Counted from the stretch's first letter, positions 52,706-63,322 are shown. The stretch is DNA of 64,000 nt from an uncultured Prevotellaceae bacterium (GCA_900315745.1 ONAG01000007.1:1-64000), one strand, 5' to 3'. Numbers and translations are program-made. Notes: generated from the letters alone by a model not told the origin.

Positions 52706-52912
52706 TCATGATTCCCCCAAAGAAAAGGTAATGTTTTGCCCATCTGAGACAGGCGCATCCAAATCCAGCACGTTTTCCCATTGGTCTTTTGCTGTGACAC
52801 TTTCAATCACATCTCTGCGGATGTCAAATTTTGTAAAATATCTCAACAACGCATCTCTGACTGAGGCTCCGTAGAATAGGACAATTTCTTTTCCCATTAC
52901 ATTGACTTTCAT
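52706..52912 (-). CDS. small conserved-looking protein, possibly beta-grasp
   Basis: A 68-residue protein that I do not recognise. The pattern of an N-terminal hairpin (MKVNVMGKEIVLFYGASVRD), a helix (ALLRYFTKFDIRR) and closing strands with DGQNITFSLGE resembles small ubiquitin-like (ThiS/MoaD-type) folds, but the C-terminal Gly-Gly needed for sulfur transfer is missing. It has its own candidate -7 box (TAAATTTG, 52966-52973 minus) and a separate position between kdgK and the ATP synthase operon, so it is probably a real gene. Confidence 0.55.
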   Translation of the reverse strand: MKVNVMGKEIVLFYGASVRDALLRYFTKFDIRRDVIESVTAKDQWENVLDLDAPVSDGQNITFSLGES

Positions 52913-53020
52913 ATTATTAGATTTTTAGGTTGAAAATTTTGGCCATTCCAATGATTGCAAAGAAACAAATTTAAAACTTGAATACGAATTGGTTTTCATA
53001 TATCAAGTTGGAATATTACA

Positions 53021-53051
53021 CTTGGGGCGGTGCAACAAACACCGCCCCAAG
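53021..53051 (-). terminator. terminator hairpin after the ATP synthase operon
   Basis: CTTGGGGCGGTG (53021-53032) and its exact reverse complement (53040-53051) form a 12-base GC-rich stem with a 7-base loop, starting 23 bases after the atpG stop. No U-run follows, so it may stabilise the 3' end or act with Rho. Confidence 0.7.
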
Positions 53052-53074
53052 AATTAAAGATTGAGTCATAGAGT

Positions 53075-54043
53075 CTAATTGTTCACTGAACCTCCAACAA
53101 TATCGAGCAATTCATTGGTGATTGCCTGTTGCCTGCTCTTATTGTATTGGAGATTTAGTTCCCTCAGCAACTCATCAGCATTGTCAGTTGCCGTCTGCAT
53201 TGCCACCATTCGTGCAGCATGTTCAGAAGCATTGCTGTCAAGTAAGGCTGTGTAAAGCATAAGATGAGCAACTTTGGGTATCAGCACACCCAAGACCGTG
53301 TCCATGTCTGGCTCCACGATAAAGTTGTCATTAAGAGGTCTCACGTTCTCCTTTTCATGCTCTTCTTCCTGCTTCCGTCTCTTTTTGAGATAATCTTGTG
53401 CTTGCTTTGTGATGACATTCGAGGTTAAGTCCCTCTCATGGTCACTTTCCAGTTCCATCTCAAGATCAAGAGGCATTAGAGTCTTTCTCGTGAGAATTTG
53501 CGAACCAGCACTTTTGAAATGATGGTAAATCAGTTCCACCTTATCGATTTCTCCCAATCGGAACTTAGCTCCCAATTCAGTGGCGATATTGATGCAATCT
53601 ACAGAATTGGGCTTGTCCGCCAATGCTGTGAAGTCACCTGCAGAGTTCAGTCCGAGCTTTGTCACCTTCTCCGCCACCTTTCTGCCAATGGGATAGATGA
53701 TGATGTTGTCTGGACCGAGATGATTGTATTCCGCAATAGCTTGCTGCATGAGTTTTATAATATTGGAGTTGAATCCTCCACACAAGCTGCTATTTGAAGC
53801 AAAGACAACGAGGGCAACCCTCTTGACTTCCCTTTCTCTCTGATAAATGGTGTTGGCATCTGCATCAGAGGCAAGAAAAGTCTTCATTATATGCTCCAAC
53901 AGGCTTTCATAAGGAAGCATCTTTTCTATTTGCACCTGTGCATGATGCAGCTTTGAGGACGCCACCATTTTCATGGCACTTGTTATTTTCCTCGTGCTAT
54001 TTACAGAAGCAATGCGGTTTTTTATCTCTTTTAGTGACGGCAT
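53075..54043 (-). CDS. atpG: ATP synthase gamma subunit
   Basis: A 322-residue gamma subunit, the rotor shaft of F1. The N-terminal helix (PSLKEIKNRIASVNSTRKITSAMKMV) and the C-terminal helix (ARMVAMQTATDNADELLRELNLQYNKSRQQAITNEL) are the conserved coiled coil. The chain is about 35 residues longer than the E. coli protein because of a Lys/Glu-rich insertion (about 205-240, YLKKRRKQEEEHEKENVRPL), often seen in Bacteroidota. It is last in the operon, 6 bases after atpA. Confidence 0.95.
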   Translation of the reverse strand: MPSLKEIKNRIASVNSTRKITSAMKMVASSKLHHAQVQIEKMLPYESLLEHIMKTFLASDADANTIYQREREVKRVALVVFASNSSLCGGFNSNIIKLMQQAIAEYNHLGPDNIIIYPIGRKVAEKVTKLGLNSAGDFTALADKPNSVDCINIATELGAKFRLGEIDKVELIYHHFKSAGSQILTRKTLMPLDLEMELESDHERDLTSNVITKQAQDYLKKRRKQEEEHEKENVRPLNDNFIVEPDMDTVLGVLIPKVAHLMLYTALLDSNASEHAARMVAMQTATDNADELLRELNLQYNKSRQQAITNELLDIVGGSVNN

Positions 54044-54049
54044 AGGCTA

Positions 54050-55636
54050 CTAATTCTTAAATTGTCCTGCTGTATCTGCCATTGCTTTTTCAATGGCTTT
54101 CATGGTGTCGTCGTCGATTTTTCCACTGCCCAATGTTTCTATCACCTCTGGATGGCTTGACCTCATCTTTTCAAGGAATAGGTCTTGGCAGCGTCTAACT
54201 TCTGTGACAGGTACATCGTGCATCAAGCCTCTTGTTCCACAATACAAGATTGCTATTTGTTCTCCCACTGGCATTGGACTGTATTGAGGTTGGATGAGCA
54301 ACTGATTGTTTTTTCTTCCTCTGTCAAGGGTCATTGCCGTTACGGCATCCATGTCACTGGAGAATTTGGAGAAAGCCTCAAGTTCACGATATTGCGCCAT
54401 GTCTATTTTCAGAGTTCCTGCCACCTTCTTCATACTCTTGATTTGAGCAGAACCACCCACACGGCTCACAGAAATACCAACGTTGATGGCTGGACGGAAA
54501 CCTTGATTGAACAAGTCGCTCTCAAGATAAATCTGTCCATCTGTAATAGAAATCACATTTGTGGGGATATAAGCAGACACGTCACCTGCCTGTGTCTCGA
54601 TGATGGGCAATGCCGTCAATGATCCACCGCCCTTTACATGTCCAATCATGCATTCTGGCAAGTCGTTCATCTTTTCTGCGACCTCCTGCTGGTCGTTTAT
54701 TCTTGCAGCACGCTCCAACAGACGACTATGCAGGTAGAACACGTCACCAGGATAAGCTTCACGGCCAGAAGGACGTCTAAGGATAAGGGACACCTCTCTA
54801 TATGCCACAGCTTGCTTTGAAAGGTCATCATAAACTACGAGAGCCGATTCTCCTCTGTCGCGGAAATATTCACCGATTGCAGCACCAGCAAATGGAGCAT
54901 AATACTGCATGGCTGCGGGGTCGGCAGCAGTAGCAGACACCACTATTGTATAAGGCATGGCACCATGTTCTTTCAGATTCTGAACAAGAGCAGCCACAGT
55001 AGATGCCTTTTGACCTATGGCAACATAAATGCAATAAACAGGTTTCCCTGCTTCATAAAAGCTCTTTTGGTTGATTATGGTATCAACAGCGATGGCAGTC
55101 TTGCCTGTTTGTCGGTCGCCGATTATCAGTTCTCGTTGTCCACGTCCAATAGGAATCATCGAGTCCACAGCCTTTAAACCAGTCTGAAGGGGTTCCTTCA
55201 CTGGTTGACGGTATATTACACCTGGAGCTTTTCTATCAAGTGGCATTTCATAGGCATTGGAGAGGTCGATTTCTCCTTTACCGTCAATAGCCTGCCCCAA
55301 TGGATTGATAACACGTCCAAGCATGTTGTCATTGACGCGAATAGAGGCAATGCGTTTTGTGCGTTTTGCAACCATACCTTCCTTTATACCAGAAGTAGGT
55401 CCGAGGAGCACACAACCCACGTTGTCTTCTTCGAGATTCATGACAATGGCCATGGTTCCGTTTTCGAACTGCAACAATTCGTTGGCTTCAGCATTCCTGA
55501 GACCGTAGATACGAGCCACGCCATCACTTACTTCAAGCACTGTGCCTACCTCGTCAAACTTCTCATTATTGCTAATGCCTCTGAGTTGCTGGAGCAACAC
55601 TTCGGAAACTTCACTTGGTTTTATTTTGTCTGACAT
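54050..55636 (-). CDS. atpA: ATP synthase alpha subunit
   Basis: A 528-residue alpha subunit of F1 with regulatory nucleotide-binding sites. The P-loop is GDRQTGKTA, the DELSDL-like region is replaced by a normal alpha-type [20 protein letters not shown], and the signature [17 protein letters not shown] is complete. The arginine finger lies in this last block. It is separated from atpH by 93 bases, the largest gap among the later genes of this operon, which contains a 15-codon ORF (see separate entry). Confidence 0.97.
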   Translation of the reverse strand: MSDKIKPSEVSEVLLQQLRGISNNEKFDEVGTVLEVSDGVARIYGLRNAEANELLQFENGTMAIVMNLEEDNVGCVLLGPTSGIKEGMVAKRTKRIASIRVNDNMLGRVINPLGQAIDGKGEIDLSNAYEMPLDRKAPGVIYRQPVKEPLQTGLKAVDSMIPIGRGQRELIIGDRQTGKTAIAVDTIINQKSFYEAGKPVYCIYVAIGQKASTVAALVQNLKEHGAMPYTIVVSATAADPAAMQYYAPFAGAAIGEYFRDRGESALVVYDDLSKQAVAYREVSLILRRPSGREAYPGDVFYLHSRLLERAARINDQQEVAEKMNDLPECMIGHVKGGGSLTALPIIETQAGDVSAYIPTNVISITDGQIYLESDLFNQGFRPAINVGISVSRVGGSAQIKSMKKVAGTLKIDMAQYRELEAFSKFSSDMDAVTAMTLDRGRKNNQLLIQPQYSPMPVGEQIAILYCGTRGLMHDVPVTEVRRCQDLFLEKMRSSHPEVIETLGSGKIDDDTMKAIEKAMADTAGQFKN

Positions 55637-55682
55637 TTGTTACATTTTTTTTGATTATGCTTTCGTCCTTGCCTTGGCGTCA

Positions 55683-55730
55683 TCATCCGTAAAACGCGCG
55701 ATTGGCACCTAAGCAAGTGCGAGCAGCCAT
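55683..55730 (-). CDS. candidate 15-codon ORF between atpH and atpA
   Basis: The atpH stop overlaps an ATG by one base (TAATG), opening a frame that reads MAARTCLGANRAFYG and ends at TGA 55685-55683. The gap of 93 bases in which it lies is unusually long and G+C-rich for this operon. It may be a translationally coupled leader peptide for atpA or chance; no family or conservation can be shown. Confidence 0.2.
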   Translation of the reverse strand: MAARTCLGANRAFYG

Positions 55731-56266
55731 TATTTATTTAACTGTGCAAGTATAGACCTCAGTTGGTTTTGGATGCTGGCATCAAGCCGGTAGGTATCAT
55801 ATTCGAGAATATAACCTCCTATGATTTCAGGATCCACTTCCGTTTGAAACTCCACAGTTCCCTTAGTTCTACTCTCCACCTTCTGCCTCATTTTACGTTC
55901 TATTTCGGGCGTTACAGGTACAGCGGTGATGAGTCTGCCGCGAGTGATGTTGTATTGTCTTCTGTAAAGAGTCACATAAGAAGCAGCCATGAAATGAATG
56001 GTGCCCTCCCTATCTTCAGAAAGAACAAGGGAAATGAACCTCTTGGACAAGTCGGTGATATCTCCACCGGCTGCAGTTGTCAAGAGAGCCTTTTTCTTGT
56101 CCTTTTCGAGCATAGGATTGTCGATAGTGAATCTCAGCTCAGGCACTTTCAGGAAGCTATTGACCATGGTCTGCATTTCCTTATATACCTGTTGCTGGAT
56201 ACTGAGCTCTGTAGCACTTTTTAGCAATGCCCGAGCGTAACGTACCGATATTACACCTGTCTCCAT
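55730..56266 (-). CDS. atpH: ATP synthase delta subunit
   Basis: A 178-residue delta subunit (OSCP), which links the peripheral stalk to the top of F1. The N-terminal VISVRYARALLKSATEL helix and the C-terminal domain ending VDPEIIGGYILEYDTYRLDASIQNQLRSI are standard. It starts 6 bases after atpF and is followed by the TAATG junction described separately. Confidence 0.94.
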   Translation of the reverse strand: METGVISVRYARALLKSATELSIQQQVYKEMQTMVNSFLKVPELRFTIDNPMLEKDKKKALLTTAAGGDITDLSKRFISLVLSEDREGTIHFMAASYVTLYRRQYNITRGRLITAVPVTPEIERKMRQKVESRTKGTVEFQTEVDPEIIGGYILEYDTYRLDASIQNQLRSILAQLNK

Positions 56267-56272
56267 TTCTTG

Positions 56273-56779
56273 TTATTTCTTATTGTTCTCCACCACAACC
56301 TCATCAAGCAGGCGATCTATGAAATCCATCTGCGCTTTGTCGGATGATAATTTTTCGCGTAGCACTTTCTCAGCAATCTTCACGGACAATTGAGCCACTT
56401 GCGAACGGATGTCGTTCATTGCATTTAGTTTCTCATTTTCCGCCTCTGCCTTTGCCTCGGCGACGATGCGGGCACCATCAGCCTTGGCTTTATCCTGAGC
56501 CTTGCCCACGATAGCATCGCGTGTCTCAGCAGCTTCCTTGAGGATGCGTGCTTGTTCTCCGCGTGCCTCCTGCAGAATGGATTCACCTTCTTGTTGTATG
56601 TTGGCAAGCTTGTTGTTGGCCTCGTGCGCTTTCCTTAGACTATCATCTATGAAAGCTTTTCGCTCTCTTACCATATCTGTGATGGCAGGAAAGCCCCACT
56701 TCCATAAGATGAACAGCACTACAAAAAACGTGATGGTCATCCAAAAGAGCAAGCCACTACTCGGAATTAATAAATCCAT
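56273..56779 (-). CDS. atpF: ATP synthase b subunit
   Basis: A 168-residue b subunit: one N-terminal membrane segment (LLFWMTITFFVVLFILWKWGF) followed by a long Ala/Glu/Lys-rich coiled coil (about 35-168) that forms the peripheral stalk. Only one b gene is present, so the stalk is probably a homodimer. It is 39 bases downstream of atpE. Confidence 0.94.
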   Translation of the reverse strand: MDLLIPSSGLLFWMTITFFVVLFILWKWGFPAITDMVRERKAFIDDSLRKAHEANNKLANIQQEGESILQEARGEQARILKEAAETRDAIVGKAQDKAKADGARIVAEAKAEAENEKLNAMNDIRSQVAQLSVKIAEKVLREKLSSDKAQMDFIDRLLDEVVVENNKK

Positions 56780-56818
56780 ACGCTTGAAAATTAATAAATT
56801 TCAAGAATCGACGCAAGT

Positions 56819-57058
56819 TTATCCTACGCAGAGGAAAGCAATCACAGCTGCAAAGAGTGCAACACCTTCGATAAGGGCTGCTGCAACAATCATATTAGTG
56901 AACAATTTGTTCATCACCTCAGGCTGACGTGCCATGGCATCCATAGCTTGACCGCCAATTCTACCAATACCAATACCTGCACCAATTGCTGCAAGACCTG
57001 CACCTACTGCGGCACCAAATTTGGCAATGCCTTCTACTGCTAATAATAATGAAATCAT
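56819..57058 (-). CDS. atpE: ATP synthase c subunit
   Basis: A 79-residue c-ring subunit with two membrane helices joined by the polar loop MARQPEVMNK. The ion-binding carboxylate is Glu64 in AALIEGVALF. It lacks the Gln in helix 1 and the Ser/Thr after the Glu that mark sodium-type c subunits, so proton coupling is expected. The Gly-rich helix 1 (GAAVGAGLAAIGAGIGIGRI) has the usual packing motif. The N-terminal MISLLLAVEGIAKFG is slightly extended. Confidence 0.95.
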   Translation of the reverse strand: MISLLLAVEGIAKFGAAVGAGLAAIGAGIGIGRIGGQAMDAMARQPEVMNKLFTNMIVAAALIEGVALFAAVIAFLCVG

Positions 57059-57125
57059 AATGTTAGAATTTTTAAGTTATTAATAATGTTTTGAAATATT
57101 CTTTTTAATAGATTAAAGCGATGCG

Positions 57126-58202
57126 TCATTCATGCTCTGGCTCTGTACGTGCCAATCCAATGAAAATGGCACTCAGCATTGTAAACACCATTGCCTGGAT
57201 GAAGCAAACCAAAACTTCCAGCGTTGACATGAACACACTCATAATGACACTCACTGCACTCATGCCAAGAAATACCCCTATCGACTTGCTTGCTACCAAG
57301 AAAATGATGCAAACCAAGGATATGGCAATTGCGTGTCCCGCCATGATATTGGCGAAGAGACGAATCATCAAGGCAAATGGTTTTGTGAAAATGCCAACAA
57401 ATTCAATAGCTGGAATCAGAGGGAAGGCCTTGAGGGCAAGTGGAACATCAGGCCAAAAGATATCTTTCCAATAGTGCTTGTTGCCACTGAATTGCACAAT
57501 GACAAAAGTGCACAAGGCAAGGAAGAACGTCACAGCTATATTGCCAGTGATGTTACCCCCACCTGGAGGGAATGGTATCAGACCCATAATGTTGCAAGTG
57601 AAAATGAAGAAGAAGCATGTCAGGAGATAAGGGCAATATCTTTCATATCCCTTTCCTACACCAGGCTTGATTATCTCATCCACCACATACATTACGAGCA
57701 TTTCAATGAAACCGGTGAAACCTCCTGGTGCCTTGTCGCTTGCCTTGTGATGCCTGTACCAACGAGCTGGAATAAGGATGCAAAGCAAAAGCACGAAAAC
57801 ACTTATGAACATGGTTGCCACTGTCTTTGTGATGGAGATGTCAAAAGGCCTCTTTTCCTCACCTGAGCCAGGCAGCAACTCCACAATTTTGCCAGCATTG
57901 TCTCCTGTTGTTGGTATGACCAACCCGTAAGGGCCTTGTCTATAGCCATTTGCATCGGCATGATGTTCAAATTGCGAACTGCTGAAAATGTGCCATCCTG
58001 TAGAAGAATGGACAATTACAGGAAGGTGAATGACCACGGACTTTTCACCAATATCCGTCACATGCCATTCATAAGAATCCTTGATATGCTCAAGCACCAC
58101 ATGGGAAATGTCTAACTGAGGCACTTCCTTGTCATCTGCAATTGCAGGAAATGACATCAGCATCCCTATGGCAAAGCAAATCAGTTGTTTGAAGTATTTC
58201 AT
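57126..58202 (-). CDS. atpB: ATP synthase a subunit with exported N-terminal region
   Basis: A 358-residue a subunit, about 90 residues longer than E. coli AtpB. It begins with a signal peptide (FKQLICFAIGMLMSFPAIADD) followed by about 100 residues predicted to lie outside the inner membrane, with a His/Ser-rich SSTGWHIFSSSQFEHHADANG. The channel part has five helices, with the essential Arg in MIRLFANIMAGHAI. The extended N-terminus is a Bacteroidota feature of unknown role. It follows the 92-residue membrane protein gene by 6 bases. Confidence 0.94.
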   Translation of the reverse strand: MKYFKQLICFAIGMLMSFPAIADDKEVPQLDISHVVLEHIKDSYEWHVTDIGEKSVVIHLPVIVHSSTGWHIFSSSQFEHHADANGYRQGPYGLVIPTTGDNAGKIVELLPGSGEEKRPFDISITKTVATMFISVFVLLLCILIPARWYRHHKASDKAPGGFTGFIEMLVMYVVDEIIKPGVGKGYERYCPYLLTCFFFIFTCNIMGLIPFPPGGGNITGNIAVTFFLALCTFVIVQFSGNKHYWKDIFWPDVPLALKAFPLIPAIEFVGIFTKPFALMIRLFANIMAGHAIAISLVCIIFLVASKSIGVFLGMSAVSVIMSVFMSTLEVLVCFIQAMVFTMLSAIFIGLARTEPEHE

Positions 58203-58208
58203 TTCATT

Positions 58209-58487
58209 TCAATGTTTTATTATAAGAGTAGCAATTATCATAGCAAGATATGCTGCAATGACGAGAGCTGCAAACCACATAGTGTCCTCCCTGTTGCTGG
58301 ACAAAAAGGTGAATATCCCCACCATTGTAACAGCAAAGATGAACCTGACAGCAACCATGATGAAATGGAAGACAACCTTGTTTTCGGGAGATCTTTCCTC
58401 GATGATGCGACAACCTTTTATGTATGCCATGGTGAGAAACGAGAAAACAGCCACCACGACAAATGCCAAGGCAAGCATCATTGGCAT
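58209..58487 (-). CDS. small membrane protein of the ATP synthase operon
   Basis: A 92-residue protein with three hydrophobic segments (MMLALAFVVVAVFSFLTMAYI, HFIMVAVRFIFAVTMVGIFTFL, WFAALVIAAYLAMIIATLII). Its place just before atpB and its size suggest an AtpI-like assembly or Mg2+/c-ring factor, but the sequence lacks a signature I can name. It overlaps the preceding gene by 10 bases. Both proteins in this position are typical of Bacteroidota operons. Confidence 0.8.
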   Translation of the reverse strand: MPMMLALAFVVVAVFSFLTMAYIKGCRIIEERSPENKVVFHFIMVAVRFIFAVTMVGIFTFLSSNREDTMWFAALVIAAYLAMIIATLIIKH

Positions 58488-58900
58488 TCCCCCATTGCCT
58501 TTTGCATTTTCACCATGAAATAGGCATCCACGGCATCAAGAAGAATAAAATAGGCGCAAAATATTATGAGCGCTGGCATCATTTCTCTTGCCGTGCCTTC
58601 TTTCATCATCACATAGCCTCCTATCAAGGCTAAAGCTGTCAGCAGTCTTATTACGGCATAAGTCATGAATGATCTGATGGAGACCTCGTTTCCTCTCGTA
58701 GATACATTCCTCAAAATTGCGGTGTAAACCGCTGAGAAAATGAGAGAAAATGCAACCGAGAGAAGCAACGCATCCACAAACGCTGTCAGGTAGAATAGGT
58801 TAAATACCAACAACACCACCAAAGTGATGGCTGCATTCACCCACAAAGCCACCTTCCAATAGCGCTTGTGTACCGTTTCGAGGAATCCATCGATTTTCAT
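58478..58900 (-). CDS. second small membrane protein of the ATP synthase operon
   Basis: A protein of 140 residues with four hydrophobic segments (VALWVNAAITLVVLLVFNLFY, FVDALLLSVAFSLIFSAVYTAI, YAVIRLLTALALIGGYVM, MMPALIIFCAYFILLDAVDAYF). The ATG at 58900 overlaps the atpC stop (ATGA) and is preferred over one 15 bases upstream. The last segment has acidic residues within the membrane (LLDAVDAYF), as in AtpI-like proteins, and the C-terminus is amphipathic. No known family is certain; an assembly role is inferred from position between atpC and atpB. Confidence 0.78.
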   Translation of the reverse strand: MKIDGFLETVHKRYWKVALWVNAAITLVVLLVFNLFYLTAFVDALLLSVAFSLIFSAVYTAILRNVSTRGNEVSIRSFMTYAVIRLLTALALIGGYVMMKEGTAREMMPALIIFCAYFILLDAVDAYFMVKMQKAMGECQ

Positions 58901-59139
58901 ATCACCTCTACGCAAAGACTAACATGGTTTTTCTGAACCTCGACAAACCCACCATTTATGTTCAGTTGGTGTCGTCCATCTGAGTTCACATATTCCACAA
59001 CGCCTTTTTGAAGAGCCGAAATAATAGGTGCATGGTTGGTTAGAATCTCGAAACTACCAAGTAATCCCGGCACTTTTACACTCTCGGCCTCTCCATTGTA
59101 GGCTATTTCTTCAGGGGAAACAATTCTTAGGTTCAACAT
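58897..59139 (-). CDS. atpC: ATP synthase epsilon subunit, short form
   Basis: An 80-residue epsilon subunit consisting only of the N-terminal beta-sandwich (LRIVSPEEIAYNGEAESVKV, PGLLGSFEILTNHAPIISAL, NINGGFVEVQKNHVSLCVE). The C-terminal helical hairpin that inhibits ATP hydrolysis in other bacteria is missing. Short epsilon forms are common in Bacteroidota. The distance to atpD is 82 bases and contains a 14-base palindrome. Confidence 0.92.
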   Translation of the reverse strand: MLNLRIVSPEEIAYNGEAESVKVPGLLGSFEILTNHAPIISALQKGVVEYVNSDGRHQLNINGGFVEVQKNHVSLCVEVI

Positions 59140-59160
59140 TATTGTTTGCTCATATTATTT

Positions 59161-59174
59161 GAGCCTGCAGGCTC
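59161..59174. repeat. perfect 14-base palindrome between atpD and atpC
   Basis: GAGCCTGCAGGCTC is an exact palindrome in the 82-base atpD-atpC gap, 22 bases before the atpC start. Being without a loop, it is more like a protein-binding site than a hairpin; a second, shorter palindrome CCTCATGAGG lies just after the atpD stop. Confidence 0.6.
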
Positions 59175-59221
59175 TTATTACATTTAAGCATGTGTATCCT
59201 TACGGGGTGTACCTCATGAGG

Positions 59222-60751
<1,530 letters not shown>

Positions 60752-60806
60752 CTATAGTATTAAGATATTAAATTTGTTTTCAAAGTGAAAGTTTGTTAAG
60801 ATTCGG

Positions 60807-60838
60807 CAAATATACTCAAAATTACACGCAAGCACAAA
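60807..60838 (-). promoter_or_regulatory. promoter of the ATP synthase operon
   Basis: On the minus strand TTTG (60838-60835), a 20-base spacer and TATATTTG (60814-60807), an exact match to the Bacteroidota consensus. The leader to atpD is about 55 bases. Confidence 0.8.
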
Positions 60839-60890
60839 CAAAAGGCGAACAAAAATAAATGAGATGCCGACTTTTATGTAAATAATTGCA

Positions 60891-61868
60891 TCAAATGCTC
60901 AATTCATCGAGCACTTTAATTAGCTTTTTATCGAAAGGCTTGTCGCTTCTTATAGCTTCCACGAGTGGCACATATACGATTTCGTTGTTGCGCACGCCTA
61001 TCATTACATTTCTTTGGCCTTGAATGATAGCCTCGATAGCCCCTACTCCAGTCCTACTCGCCAAGATGCGGTCGTGTGCTGTTGGTCTGCCACCCCTTTG
61101 CAAGTGACCGAGTATGGATACACGGACATCGAAATTAGGAAACTCCTTTCTGACACGGTCTGCATAATAGAGAGCGCCACATTTAGGACTTTCGGAGACA
61201 ATGACTATGCAACTTTTTTTGGATTTCCGAATGCCTCGTTCCATAAAGCGAGCCAATTGGTCCACCCCCGTTGACTCTTCAGGAATAATGGCGGCCTCCG
61301 CACCACTTGCTATAGCGCTGTTTTGTGCCAAAAAGCCCGCGTCGCGTCCCATTACCTCAACGAAGAAGATGCGTTCATGACTTTGTGCCCTGTCACGAAT
61401 GCGGTCCACACAATCCATGATGGTATTCATTGTCGTGTCATAACCAATTGTGGAATCTGTGCCATACAAGTCGTTGTCAATCGTACCAGGCAAGCCAATG
61501 CAACAGACATCATATTCTCTTGCGAACTCCATGGCTCCGGTGAGCGATCCATTGCCGCCTATGACAATAAGCGCGTCAATGCCATGCTTCACCATATTGT
61601 CGTAAGCTTTCTTCTTGCCTTCAGGAGTCATGAACTCCTTACTTCTTGCTGTCTTGAGAATGGTTCCTCCCGACATTATTATTCCACTGACATTCTCCGT
61701 GGTGAAAGGGCTTATTTCATCATTGATAAGTCCATCATATCCACGATAGATACCCATGATCTTAAAACCGTTGCATATACCTGCACGCGTAACCGCACGA
61801 ATGGCTGCATTCATGCCTGGAGCATCACCTCCAGAGGTCATCACACCAATAGTCTTAATTTTAGCCAT
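60891..61868 (-). CDS. pfkA: 6-phosphofructokinase, variant metal site
   Basis: A 325-residue PfkA, which phosphorylates fructose-6-phosphate. The ATP-binding [16 protein letters not shown] (11-26), the catalytic PGTIDND (Asp131) and the fructose-6-phosphate MGRDAGFLA block are intact. The usual GGDGS at the nucleotide/metal site reads GGNGS (Asn106, codon AAT), so the Asp that contacts Mg-ATP (Asp103 in E. coli) is replaced. The residue after it is Gly, as in ATP-dependent rather than pyrophosphate-dependent enzymes. It follows nhaD by 15 bases in one transcript. Activity could be altered; paralogues may exist outside the window. Confidence 0.9.
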   Translation of the reverse strand: MAKIKTIGVMTSGGDAPGMNAAIRAVTRAGICNGFKIMGIYRGYDGLINDEISPFTTENVSGIIMSGGTILKTARSKEFMTPEGKKKAYDNMVKHGIDALIVIGGNGSLTGAMEFAREYDVCCIGLPGTIDNDLYGTDSTIGYDTTMNTIMDCVDRIRDRAQSHERIFFVEVMGRDAGFLAQNSAIASGAEAAIIPEESTGVDQLARFMERGIRKSKKSCIVIVSESPKCGALYYADRVRKEFPNFDVRVSILGHLQRGGRPTAHDRILASRTGVGAIEAIIQGQRNVMIGVRNNEIVYVPLVEAIRSDKPFDKKLIKVLDELSI

Positions 61869-61883
61869 ATTTTTATAGTTTTA

Positions 61884-63281
61884 TCATACAATTGTCTGCA
61901 ACATCAAGACTAAGAAGCCTACCAACCATCCAACAAACGCCTTCCATCCAACGTTGCGGAAATACCACATTATTGGAAGACGCTCCATCTTGAGTAGAGC
62001 CACCCCGCTCATGGAACCAAATGCGAAAATGTTGCCTGCGACAGCACAACAGTATGCCACACCTTTCCAATAATAGCCATTAGATGCAAAGGACAAAGCA
62101 TATTGGTCTGTAGGTGCCAGACTTATTTCTTTTGAAACATCATAAAGTGAAAAGAAACTCAGGGCAGTTGCAAAATTGTCAAGGACACTACTCACAAGTC
62201 CTGCCAAAGCCCCCATTATCCAAATATTATGTATATACGCATCACACCTTACGGCAAGCCATCTTACCGCCCCAGTCTCTTCTACCACACCCACAGCCAA
62301 CATAAGCCCCATTACAAACAGCATCATCTGAATTACTCCATATTGTAAAGAACGGGGGATTCTACGTTCAATCATCTTTTCCACATTCATCAGACGATGA
62401 TTGAAAAGTTCATTGACTATCCACAATATGGACAACACACACAATGCACCGAGGAAAGGGCTCAATTTTGTTATGTTGTGGAAAGTAGGGATGAACCACA
62501 AACCGCCAATTCCCACGACAAGCATCAACATTCTTTGCCAGACATTCAAATTAGTGTCATCTCCCCTATATGGCAAAGTCTTCCATACTATGTCAACCCT
62601 TTCAGGGAGCATCCTGCCCAACATAAACACAGGCAAAGCCCATGCCACCAAACAAGGCAATAGCAGCGACATGGAAAAGTTTGTGGCGGTTACGGCATTT
62701 TTATTCCACAAAAACACTCCTGCAGGGTCGCCAATAACTGTCAAAGCGCCACCTGTATTGGCAGCAATTACAACAGCACTACCATAAATGATTCTCAATC
62801 GTCTTCCTTCTACCAGATTATGTACTACAACAAGCATAAGTGCCGTTGTGGTCAGATTGTCAAGGTTTGCCGAAATAATGAAAGTCACAGCAGATAGCGA
62901 CCATAGCAGTTTCCTGCTTTTCCTCGTACGCACCATCGGTGCCAAGAAATCAAAACATCCATTATTGTTCAATATCTCAACTATCGTCATGGTAGCCAAA
63001 AGAAACAGAACAATTTCAGCTGCCCTTCCAACATACGTTAGGAAAATATTTTGAGCTATGTAATTCTTCACGGCTGTACTTGTGGCAACAGCTCCATTAA
63101 GAAAGTCCACATAGTCGCCTTGATGCTCACGCATCACAAAATCTGTTCCATAGCAAATATAAAGCACCCAACCAACCGTACCTGCAAACATAGCAACTGC
63201 CGATTTATTGATATTGGTCAGTTGTTCGGTAGAAATAAGCACAAGGCTAATTAACAATACAGCTACAATTATGAGTGTCAT
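61884..63281 (-). CDS. nhaD: Na+/H+ antiporter NhaD
   Basis: A 465-residue member of the NhaD/arsenite-permease superfamily with about twelve membrane segments. ANTGGALTVIGDPAGVFLW, FIISANLDNLTTTALML and the C-terminal GLVSSVLDNFATALSFFSLY (both with the polar Asp-Asn pair needed for transport) identify the group. It exchanges Na+ for H+. It is the second antiporter in the window and the first gene before pfkA; its -7 box is at 63323-63330. Together with the NhaC gene this suggests a substantial sodium gradient in the cell. Confidence 0.9.
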   Translation of the reverse strand: MTLIIVAVLLISLVLISTEQLTNINKSAVAMFAGTVGWVLYICYGTDFVMREHQGDYVDFLNGAVATSTAVKNYIAQNIFLTYVGRAAEIVLFLLATMTIVEILNNNGCFDFLAPMVRTRKSRKLLWSLSAVTFIISANLDNLTTTALMLVVVHNLVEGRRLRIIYGSAVVIAANTGGALTVIGDPAGVFLWNKNAVTATNFSMSLLLPCLVAWALPVFMLGRMLPERVDIVWKTLPYRGDDTNLNVWQRMLMLVVGIGGLWFIPTFHNITKLSPFLGALCVLSILWIVNELFNHRLMNVEKMIERRIPRSLQYGVIQMMLFVMGLMLAVGVVEETGAVRWLAVRCDAYIHNIWIMGALAGLVSSVLDNFATALSFFSLYDVSKEISLAPTDQYALSFASNGYYWKGVAYCCAVAGNIFAFGSMSGVALLKMERLPIMWYFRNVGWKAFVGWLVGFLVLMLQTIV

Positions 63282-63322
63282 GGTGTTTGGTCTTCTATAT
63301 CATTAGGTAGCAATAACAAATG

